A stretch of 5,098 bases of DNA from Actinomycetes bacterium (lineage in GTDB: Bacteria; Actinomycetota; Thermoleophilia; Solirubrobacterales; Solirubrobacteraceae), in contig JAEXXR010000451.1 of assembly GCA_023405705.1 (NCBI GenBank), forward strand, positions 1 to 5,098, in the 5' to 3' direction. Shown in pieces: positions 1-4,784 of this stretch. Each line of letters opens with the position of its first letter. The stretch's first letter is position 1. The notes beneath the pieces are model-generated. The model was not told the origin of the DNA and searched no databases. It saw nothing but the letters and a program-made list of their open reading frames with translations. The translations under genes were made by a program, and so were the position numbers.

Positions 1-594
1 GGCGACCTCCTCGTGGCGTGCGAGGCCCGGCAGGATCGGCAGGCCGGCCGCGTCGGCCGAGGTCCAGCCGCGCGGGCGCTGGGCGTCGCCGCCGCGCAGG
101 TCGAAGATCGCGCCCGAGCCGGCGCTCCAGCGGGCGCCACCCGCCTGCGGATAGGCGGCGTAGACCTCGTAGACCTTGCAGGAGTCCCGGTCGACGACCA
201 GCACGTGGCGGTCGCCGTCGGCGCGCGGGCCGCCCTCGATCGGGGCGTTCGGCGGGATCGGGTACGGGCCGCGGTCGGACTCGCTCGCGTAGTCGAAGCT
301 GAGCGGGACCCGTCTCTGGCCCGCGCTGACGACGACGTAGGGGATCCCGATCGGCCCGCCGTCCCAGGTGCCCGAGCCGAAGTCGGCATGGAAGCTCGCG
401 TCCAGCCCGATGCTGCGGATCAGCGCGGCGCTGTTGCTCGCGACCGGCGCTCGGTCGACCCGCTGGTTCCAGGCCGATCTGGGGCTCATGACGGGGCAGC
501 CGGCGATGGTGGGCACTTGCGCGCTCAGCGCCGCCGGCGCGGTGATGCCGACGCCGACGGCTGCCGCGAGGAGGGCGGGGAAGAGGGCTCGCAC
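1..594 (-). CDS. Secreted protein of unknown function, 3' end beyond the window
   Basis: An open frame of 198 codons reads on the minus strand from a GTG at 594 to the window edge with no stop, so the C-terminus is missing. An AGGA lies 8 nt before the GTG, which supports this start. Residues 2-25 form a signal peptide: one Arg, then an Ala/Val/Leu-rich stretch, with likely cleavage after A25 (LSA|Q). The mature part has paired cysteines C33 and C139 that could form a disulfide after export. It also has aromatic- and Gly-rich blocks: HADFGSG (69-75), IPYVVV (84-89), FDYASESDRGPYPIP (100-114), IEGG (119-122), DRHVLVVDRD (128-137), SGAIFDL (160-166), and GWTSADAAGLPILPGL (176-191). I recognise these from memory as a conserved exported family, widespread in actinobacteria, with no assigned function. 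The protein is therefore called extracellular or cell-wall-associated, without an activity. It lies downstream of the lipid kinase on the same strand, separated by a strong hairpin, so it is probably transcribed on its own. A weak -10-like TATGTA lies only 11 nt before the GTG, so a very short leader is possible. Confidence 0.8.
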   Translation of the reverse strand, partial: MRALFPALLAAAVGVGITAPAALSAQVPTIAGCPVMSPRSAWNQRVDRAPVASNSAALIRSIGLDASFHADFGSGTWDGGPIGIPYVVVSAGQRRVPLSFDYASESDRGPYPIPPNAPIEGGPRADGDRHVLVVDRDSCKVYEVYAAYPQAGGARWSAGSGAIFDLRGGDAQRPRGWTSADAAGLPILPGLARHEEVA

Positions 595-626
595 GGCCGC
601 GATCCTACATACCGCTTGGCTTGGAA

Positions 627-679
627 CCGATCACTGGCTGGTTTTCGTCGCTATGCGACGACAAAGCGCCAGTGATCGG
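627..679 (-). terminator. 53-nt hairpin between lipid kinase and secreted gene, probable terminator
   Basis: A perfect 12-bp inverted repeat (ccgatcactggc at 627-638, its complement at 668-679) encloses a second perfect 7-bp stem (645-651 with 655-661, loop TAT). A symmetrical 6+6 nt, partly pairable interior lies between the two stems. It begins 11 nt past the stop of the minus-strand lipid kinase and ends 32 nt before the next start, which is where a terminator is expected. Neither side has a clear U-run, so it would be a U-poor terminator of the kind proposed for high-GC actinobacteria. It could instead be a dispersed palindromic repeat or a protein-binding dyad. Confidence 0.55.
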
Positions 680-690
680 CAGGCCGCGGC

Positions 691-1671
691 CTACGCGATG
701 ACCCGCAGCGCGCCGGTGTCGATGCGGAACGACGCCTCGGGCACGGCGCCGAGGAAGTCGCCGTCGACCTGCAGCGGCAGGCCGCGGTCGTCGAGCGAGC
801 GGATCGTGAGCTCCTCCGCGCCGGCGAAGGCGGAGACGCGGCGGTGCTTGACGATCCGGGCGCTGCCCGAGAGCGCGCGCCAGGTGACGGTCGGCATGTC
901 GAGCAGGCTGGCCCGTCTCAGCACGACGCCGGCGAGCGTGCCGTCGTCGAGCGCGACCTCCTCGGCCAGCTCGATCGGGCGGCGCGAGAAGTAGGTGTAG
1001 GGCGTCGTGTTCTGGACGATCGCGGTGACGCCCTCTATCCGCTCGCCGGCGACCTCAGTCACCAGGCGCGGCGGCTTGACGAGGTAGTTGCGGTTGAAGG
1101 CCGAGACGGCCGCGACCGAGTAGAACCACGGGCCGAAGCGGGCCTTCAGGCGCGGCTTCGCGTCGACCCGCTCGGTGACGCTCGCGTCGAGGCCGATGCC
1201 GGCGGTGAAGAGGAAGCGGCGCTCGTTGACGACGCCGAGGTCGATCGCGCGCGGGCTGAAGTCGTCGGCCAGCCGCAGCAGGTGCTCGGTCGCGTCGACG
1301 ACGTCGTTCGGTATCCCGAGGATCCGCGCGAAGACGTTGGTCGAGCCGCCCGGCAGGCAGGTCAGCGGCGTCTCGGAGCCGGCGAGGCCGTTGGCGGCCT
1401 CGTTGACGGTGCCGTCGCCGCCGAAGGCGCACACGACGTCGTAGCCCTCCTGCGCGGCCTCGCGGCACAGCTCCGTCGCATGGTTGCGCGCCTGCGTCTC
1501 GACCGAGTCGACCTGGTAGCGACCCTGCAGCGCGTAGACGACCAGGTGCTTGAGTCGCTCTGAGACGGTCGTCGCGTACGGGTTGACGATGACGAGCATG
1601 CGCTTGCTCGGCTTCGTCGACCCGAACGTCTCGGCGAGACGCTCGAGCGAGGCGAAGGAAGTGGCGGCCAC
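691..1671 (-). CDS. Diacylglycerol kinase family lipid kinase (YegS/BmrU type)
   Basis: This 326-residue protein has the usual length and motif order of bacterial ATP-dependent lipid kinases with a DAGK catalytic domain. It has an N-terminal strand with Asn-Pro (NP, 30-31) and the nucleotide-binding GGDGTVNE (84-91). PGGSTNVFAR (107-116) corresponds to the family's G-T-x-N-x-x-A-R block. FLFTAGIGLDA (153-163) and LDDGTL (241-246) follow, then a C-terminal VDGD (302-305) where many relatives have a D-G-E. There is no signal peptide or membrane segment, so it is a cytosolic or membrane-surface enzyme phosphorylating diacylglycerol or a related lipid. The true substrate cannot be read from the sequence. 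The start is uncertain: the GTG at 1671 has AAAGG only 2 nt ahead, too close for a normal ribosome site. The ATG at 1599 (residue 25), directly before the first beta strand, is a fair alternative. It lies 45 nt behind the CorA stop in the same frame and strand, so both are probably one transcript. Confidence 0.9.
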   Translation of the reverse strand: MAATSFASLERLAETFGSTKPSKRMLVIVNPYATTVSERLKHLVVYALQGRYQVDSVETQARNHATELCREAAQEGYDVVCAFGGDGTVNEAANGLAGSETPLTCLPGGSTNVFARILGIPNDVVDATEHLLRLADDFSPRAIDLGVVNERRFLFTAGIGLDASVTERVDAKPRLKARFGPWFYSVAAVSAFNRNYLVKPPRLVTEVAGERIEGVTAIVQNTTPYTYFSRRPIELAEEVALDDGTLAGVVLRRASLLDMPTVTWRALSGSARIVKHRRVSAFAGAEELTIRSLDDRGLPLQVDGDFLGAVPEASFRIDTGALRVIA

Positions 1672-1716
1672 GACCTTTCTACTCCGCCGCCGCGCCCGCG
1701 TTACGCACGCGGCGCG

Positions 1717-2715
1717 TCACAGCCAGCGGCGCTTGCGGAAGAACGCGAGCATCCCGCCGCCGACGGCGAGCATCACGCCGATCACGACCCAGAACGGGGC
1801 GATGTCACCCTCGCCCGGAACGTGCACGTTCATGCCGAAGATCGAGGCGATCAGCGTCAGCGGCAGGAAGACGACGGACAGCACGGTCAGCACGCGCAGG
1901 ACGTCGTTGAGCTGGTGGGAGAGGACCGACTCGTTGGTCGCCTCGAGCGCCTCGACCGTCTCCTTGTAGGTCTCGAGCATCTGCCAGACGCGCTCGGAGG
2001 CGTCGTTGATGTCGTCGAAGTAGACGTCGAGGTCGTCGGCGAGGTAGCGCTGCTTGGTCCGCTCCAGGTCGCCGAAGACGGCGCGCTGCGGCCGCACGAC
2101 CTTGCGGAAGTTGATGATCTCCTGCTTCACGTTGGAGATGTCGCGCACGACCTCGGCCGAGTTGCCGGCGAAGATCTCGTCCTCGATCCGCTCCAGCTTG
2201 TTGCCCATCTTCGCGAGCATCGGGAAGCTGGCGTCGACGCAGGCGTCGATGATCTTGTAGAGCAGGTAGCCGGTCCCCTTCGAGAACCAGCTCTCGCGCA
2301 GCTCGTCGTTGGTGCGGCAGCGCTCGAACAGCCACTCGACCGGCTGCAGCGGCTGGTTGGGCAGCGTGACGAGGAAGTCGGGGCCGACGAACAGGTCGAG
2401 CTCGGCGGCGTTGAGGCGGCCGACCTGCTTGTCGAAGCGGGGGAAGTAGAGGACGATGAAGAGGTAGTCGTCGTACTCGTCGATCTTCGGGCGCTGGTTG
2501 CGCGAGTAGACGTCCTCGTAGTCGAGCGCGTGGAAGTCGAAGCGCTCCTCCAGCCACGCGCGGTGGCTGTGCTCGGGGTGCTCGACGTGGACCCAGCGGA
2601 CGCCGGAGCCCTCGAGGACCTCCGGGGCGGTGCTCTCAGGCTCGGCCTGAGGCGACGCGATCGGACCGCGGCCGCGTGGAACGCGAACGAAGCGAGGCTT
2701 GGGCAAGCTCGGCAT
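1717..2715 (-). CDS. corA: CorA-family magnesium/divalent cation channel
   Basis: This 332-residue inner-membrane protein has CorA architecture. A soluble N-terminal domain spans about 37-180. Long helices follow that would line the funnel (about 180-270, rich in charged residues, including a run ending KETVEALEATNESVLSHQLN). The first membrane helix is at about 272-293, the family signature Gly-Met-Asn at 294-296 (FGMNV) follows, a short periplasmic loop comes next, and the second membrane helix is at about 306-326. The C-terminus is basic (RKRRWL). It would form a homopentamer conducting Mg2+, or Co2+/Ni2+, into the cell; selectivity is not visible. The first 36 residues are Pro/Arg-rich and probably unstructured. 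The ATG at 2715 is the first possible start in this frame, but no good Shine-Dalgarno sequence precedes it. It is the first gene of the leftward unit, divergent from the riboswitch operon. A role in Mg2+ supply for the neighbouring kinase is only a guess. Confidence 0.93.
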   Translation of the reverse strand: MPSLPKPRFVRVPRGRGPIASPQAEPESTAPEVLEGSGVRWVHVEHPEHSHRAWLEERFDFHALDYEDVYSRNQRPKIDEYDDYLFIVLYFPRFDKQVGRLNAAELDLFVGPDFLVTLPNQPLQPVEWLFERCRTNDELRESWFSKGTGYLLYKIIDACVDASFPMLAKMGNKLERIEDEIFAGNSAEVVRDISNVKQEIINFRKVVRPQRAVFGDLERTKQRYLADDLDVYFDDINDASERVWQMLETYKETVEALEATNESVLSHQLNDVLRVLTVLSVVFLPLTLIASIFGMNVHVPGEGDIAPFWVVIGVMLAVGGGMLAFFRKRRWL

Positions 2716-2771
2716 GCGGACTTCGCGGCTCGTCGCTCATCGGATCGGTCGTCTCACGCGGCACAACCGTG

Positions 2772-2801
2772 ATTCTACCCCGCCCGGCGCGATTTCCGGA
2801 A
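2772..2801 (-). promoter_or_regulatory. Possible promoter for the corA-lipid kinase unit
   Basis: On the minus strand a -10-like TAGAAT (2777-2772) matches the consensus at five of six bases and lies about 57 nt before the corA start. The -35 region is poor: it overlaps the 8-nt palindrome ttccggaa at 2794-2801 and resembles TTGACA only weakly. Location between divergent genes is the main support. Confidence 0.35.
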
Positions 2802-2808
2802 TCCCGCG

Positions 2809-2838
2809 TTGCAGCTCCGTCACAGGACTGCGTATACT
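2809..2838 (+). promoter_or_regulatory. Sigma70-like promoter of the SAM-riboswitch operon
   Basis: TTGCAG (2809-2814) and TATACT (2833-2838) are separated by 18 nt. The -10 matches consensus at five of six bases and the -35 keeps TTG. Transcription would begin near 2844-2848, just ahead of the P1 stem of the aptamer at 2859, which is where a riboswitch leader should start. Confidence 0.6.
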
Positions 2839-2858
2839 CCTTCGCCGACATAGCAGTA

Positions 2859-2962
2859 CGCATCCAGAGGGGTGGAGGGTTATGGCCCGACGAAGCCCCG
2901 GCAACCCCCCGTAAGGGGAAGGTGCCAATTCCATCAGGCAAGCAACAAGCCTGGGAGATGTG
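2859..2962 (+). promoter_or_regulatory. SAM-I (S-box) riboswitch aptamer
   Basis: The conserved S-box core is present in order. After the 5' P1 strand come AGAGG, GGTGGAGGG, TGGCCCGACGAAG and CCCCGGCAACC, then AAGGTGCCAATTCC, and GGGAGATG at the 3' end. The pairing fits the class: P1 is 2859-2864 with 2957-2962 (cgcatc/gatgtg, one G-U). P3 is GGCA with TGCC, capped by CCCC-GTAA-GGGG. P4 is CAGGC (2935-2939) with GCCTG (2949-2953) over a 9-nt loop. The RNA binds S-adenosylmethionine, and in this class binding normally shuts off methionine/sulfur genes. It lies between a good promoter and a terminator hairpin just before the metM-like start codon. The layout follows the well-studied SAM-I aptamers rather than SAM-IV. 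Confidence 0.95.
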
Positions 2963-2989
2963 GTTCGGCGGTTCTTCAACCTCTGCCAC
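2960..2989 (+). promoter_or_regulatory. Predicted antiterminator competing with P1
   Basis: GTGG (2960-2963) can pair with CCAC (2986-2989), and GGTT (2970-2973) with AACC (2978-2981) across a CTTC loop. The left strand uses bases 2960-2962 of P1, and the right strand uses most of the terminator's 5' arm. The structure therefore excludes both P1 and the terminator, as an OFF switch requires. Alternative pairings exist, such as GGC 2967-2969 with GCC 2985-2987, and no folding energies were computed. Confidence 0.5.
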
Positions 2990-3011
2990 GGAAACCCGGC
3001 GGAGGTTTTTT
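2978..3011 (+). terminator. Riboswitch-controlled intrinsic terminator (expression platform)
   Basis: AACCTCTGCC (2978-2987) pairs over ten positions, one of them G-U, with GGCGGAGGTT (2998-3007) around a 10-nt loop. A run of six T follows at 3006-3011. It lies 15 nt behind the aptamer and ends 3 nt before the ATG at 3015. The 3' arm contains the Shine-Dalgarno sequence of metM, so the same hairpin can stop transcription and also hide the ribosome site in any read-through RNA. SAM binding should favour this fold. Confidence 0.9.
3001..3005 (+). promoter_or_regulatory. Ribosome binding site of metM, inside the terminator arm
   Basis: GGAGG lies 9 nt before the ATG at 3015 and fixes that codon as the start. 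The frame stays open upstream to about 2676, but that part would cover the promoter and riboswitch and encodes nothing recognisable. Confidence 0.8.
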
Positions 3012-3014
3012 CAT

Positions 3015-4256
3015 ATGCCGCCCGAGTCGTTGAAATGCAAGGAATGCAAGACGGTCTACCCGCTCGAGGCGAAGTACGTCTGTGAGCGCTGCTTCGGTCC
3101 GCTGGAGGTCGCCTACGCGCCCCACGCCGAGACCGACGCCGAGGAGCTGCGCCGCCGCATACAGGCCGGCCCGCACTCGTTGTGGCGCTACCGCGACTTC
3201 CTGCCGCTGGTGAACGGCGCCCCGAGAGGGCTGCTGCCGGCCGGCTGGACGCCGCTGCTGCGCGCCGACCGGCTCGCCGAGCGCCTCGGCCTGCGCGAGG
3301 TGTGGATCAAGAACGACGCCGCGAACCCCACGCACTCCTTCAAGGACCGCGTCGTCGCCGTCGCGCTGGCGCGGGCGAAGGAGCTCGGCTACCAGGTCGT
3401 CGCGTGCGCCTCGACCGGCAACCTCGCCAACGCCGTCGCCGCCCACGCCGCGGCCGCGGGGCTGGAGTCCTACGTCTTCATCCCGGCCGACCTCGAGGAG
3501 CAGAAGATCCTCGCGACCGGCGTCTACGGCACCAACCTCGTCGCCGTCAGAGGCAACTACGACGACGTCAACCGCCTCTGCACCGAGGTCGCGGGCGAGC
3601 ACGACTGGGCGTTCGTGAACATCAACATGCGCCCGTACTACGCCGAGGGCTCCAAGACGATCGCGTTCGAGATCGCCGAGCAGCTCGGCTGGGCCGTCCC
3701 GGACCGGATCGTCGGGCCGATCGCCTCCGGCTCGCTCTTCACGAAGATCGCGAAGGGCTTCGAGGAGTGGATCGAGCTGGGCCTCGTGAGAGGGACCGTG
3801 CCGACGATGAACGGCGCCCAGGCCACCGGCTGCTCGCCGGTCGCGACCGCCTTCGCGGAGGGCACCGACATCTGCCGCCCGGTCAAGCCGGACACGATCG
3901 CCAAGTCGCTCGCGATCGGCAACCCGGCCGACGGCCCCTACGCCGTCGAGCTGGCGCGCAAGAGCGGCGGCGGCATCGACGCCGTCACCGACGACGAGAT
4001 CCGCCAGGGCATCAAGCTGCTGGCCGAGACGACCGGCATCTTCACCGAGACGGCCGGCGGCGTCACGACCGCGGTGCTGAAGAAGCTCGCCGAGCGTGGC
4101 GACATCGACCCGGGTGAGAGAGTCGTCGCGATCATCACCGGCGAGGGCCTCAAGACGCTCGACGTCGTGCGCGGCACCTTCGAGGCCTACGAGATCGACG
4201 CGAAGTACGAGTCGTTCGAGGACAAGGTCGACCTGCCGGCGGGGGCCGCGGTCTGA
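3015..4256 (+). CDS. metM: Threonine-synthase-like PLP enzyme, probable homocysteine synthase MetM
   Basis: This is a 413-residue cytosolic enzyme. It opens with a zinc-ribbon-like motif (C8-x2-C11 and C23-x2-C26), followed by a fold-type II PLP domain of the threonine synthase family. NPTHSFKDR (104-112) carries the Schiff-base lysine K110, and STGNLANA (133-140) is the likely phosphate/substrate loop. EGSKTIAFEI (211-220), ASGS (237-240), ETAGG (345-349) and TGEGLK (375-380) follow. By family it acts on O-phosphohomoserine. Canonical threonine synthases that I recall read NPTGSFKDRG and TGNTSAS, so this one deviates at the active site. Three contextual facts point to homocysteine rather than threonine: the SAM-I riboswitch in front, the overlapping sulfur carrier behind, and recalled work on Streptomyces MetM/MetO, in which a threonine synthase homologue converts O-phosphohomoserine with thiocarboxylated MetO. 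True threonine synthase activity, alone or in addition, is not excluded. Family assignment is near certain; the MetM role is inferred. Confidence 0.78.
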   Translation: MPPESLKCKECKTVYPLEAKYVCERCFGPLEVAYAPHAETDAEELRRRIQAGPHSLWRYRDFLPLVNGAPRGLLPAGWTPLLRADRLAERLGLREVWIKNDAANPTHSFKDRVVAVALARAKELGYQVVACASTGNLANAVAAHAAAAGLESYVFIPADLEEQKILATGVYGTNLVAVRGNYDDVNRLCTEVAGEHDWAFVNINMRPYYAEGSKTIAFEIAEQLGWAVPDRIVGPIASGSLFTKIAKGFEEWIELGLVRGTVPTMNGAQATGCSPVATAFAEGTDICRPVKPDTIAKSLAIGNPADGPYAVELARKSGGGIDAVTDDEIRQGIKLLAETTGIFTETAGGVTTAVLKKLAERGDIDPGERVVAIITGEGLKTLDVVRGTFEAYEIDAKYESFEDKVDLPAGAAV

Positions 4257-4528
4257 TGGCCGTCACGGTCAAGATCCCGACGCAGCTGCGCGCCGCCACC
4301 GGCGGCGCGTCGACCGCGTCGGTCGACGGCGGCACCGTCGGCGAGGTGCTCGACGCGCTCTACGTCCAATTCGGCGAGCTGCGCGAGCGGATCGCGGACG
4401 ACGGCGGCCTGCGCCGCTTCGTCAACGTCTACATCGGCGGCGAGGACATCCGCTTCCTGCAGGGCCTCGACACCGCCGTCTCCGACGGCGACGAGGTGAC
4501 GATCCTGCCGGCGGTCGCCGGCGGCTGA
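4256..4528 (+). CDS. metO: CysO/ThiS/MoaD-like sulfur carrier protein, probable MetO
   Basis: This 90-residue ubiquitin-fold protein ends in Gly-Gly (89-90) after the tail ILPAVA, as sulfur carriers do that are adenylated and then thiocarboxylated at the terminal glycine. The N-terminal VTVKIPTQLR, the central RRFVNVYIGGEDIRF and the tail DGDEVTILPAVAGG closely resemble mycobacterial CysO as I remember it, more than molybdopterin-type MoaD. The terminal glycines are already exposed, so no C-terminal trimming is needed. Its ATG overlaps the metM stop (TGATG), which indicates translational coupling and a roughly matched supply of enzyme and carrier. The inferred role is delivering sulfide equivalents to MetM for homocysteine synthesis. 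An E1-like activating enzyme (MoeB/ThiF type) must come from elsewhere. Service to a CysM-type cysteine synthase is an alternative, but no such gene is present here. Confidence 0.82.
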   Translation: MAVTVKIPTQLRAATGGASTASVDGGTVGEVLDALYVQFGELRERIADDGGLRRFVNVYIGGEDIRFLQGLDTAVSDGDEVTILPAVAGG

Positions 4529-4580
4529 GCAGGTCACGCTCCGGACCGTCGCTCCGGAAAGAGTAGTTCCGACGCGCCAG

Positions 4581-4605
4581 ACGGCGGCCATTGGCCGCCG
4601 TTTTT
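4581..4605 (+). terminator. Intrinsic terminator of the metM-metO operon
   Basis: A perfect 9-bp stem (ACGGCGGCC 4581-4589 with GGCCGCCGT 4593-4601) with an ATT loop is followed by TTTT. It lies 52 nt behind the metO stop, marking the two-gene operon as complete and separating it from the secreted gene that follows. Confidence 0.92.
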
Positions 4606-4698
4606 CGTGGCGGAAGCTCCATCATCCTGCACAAAAAGCGGTGCACTCGCGGTCCGCGGGCATACTCGGGGTCAGTCAGGAAGCCCTGACCATCAAGC

Positions 4699-4735
4699 AA
4701 CTGTTTACCTGGTCGATGATCGACGGGTAACGGTT
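4699..4735 (+). other. Hairpin in the region before the second secreted gene
   Basis: The 179-nt stretch 4606-4784 has no gene. Its clearest element is a hairpin of about 16 bp: AACTG with CGGTT (one G-U), TTACC with GGTAA, a T-G pair, then GTCGA with TCGAC around a TGA triloop, with two single-base bulges (T4704, G4711). A smaller stem, GTCAGG/CCTGAC (4675-4690, loop AAGC), precedes it, and a weak GCCT/AGGC stem (4753-4763) follows. There is no U-run, so it is not an intrinsic terminator. It could be a structured 5' leader, or the near-palindrome at 4712-4724 could be an operator. It fits no riboswitch class that I know. Confidence 0.5.
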
Positions 4736-4784
4736 CATACGATCATCCGCTGGCCTTTGAGGCTGGGGATTGGGAGGTTCCCGG

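Noticed and set aside
496..507. Lipobox-like IAGC at residues 30-33 of the left secreted protein
   Set aside because: It matches the pattern but lies 8 residues beyond the likely signal peptidase site, and C33 has a plausible disulfide partner in C139, so a lipoprotein is less likely.
1822..2772. Long plus-strand open frame opposite corA
   Set aside because: Its Val/Glu/Asp/Leu-repetitive product is the usual antisense shadow of a GC-rich gene, and the minus strand carries an unmistakable CorA with GMN and two membrane helices.
2859..2962. SAM-IV riboswitch, the class usual in Streptomyces
   Set aside because: The order and wording of the core (GGTGGAGGG, TGGCCCGACGAAG, GGCAACC, AAGGTGCCAATTCC) plus the P4 stem are those of SAM-I.
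2676..3014. N-terminal extension of the metM frame back to about 2676
   Set aside because: It would run through the promoter, SAM aptamer and terminator. The ATG at 3015 has a good GGAGG and is followed at once by the zinc-ribbon cysteines.
3015..4256. Plain housekeeping threonine synthase
   Set aside because: Not excluded, but SAM-I control, the overlapping sulfur carrier and the altered lysine and substrate loops fit homocysteine synthesis better.
4537..4558. Direct repeat CGCTCCGGA, two copies 13 nt apart, after metO
   Set aside because: Only two short copies, one containing the common palindrome TCCGGA; close to what chance gives in this base composition.
4606..4698. Promoter for the right-hand secreted gene, and the TGCAC/GTGCA inverted repeat at 4628-4645
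   Set aside because: CATACT at 4661-4666 is a passable -10 but has no -35 at proper spacing, and a 5-bp dyad with 8-nt spacer is too short to call an operator.
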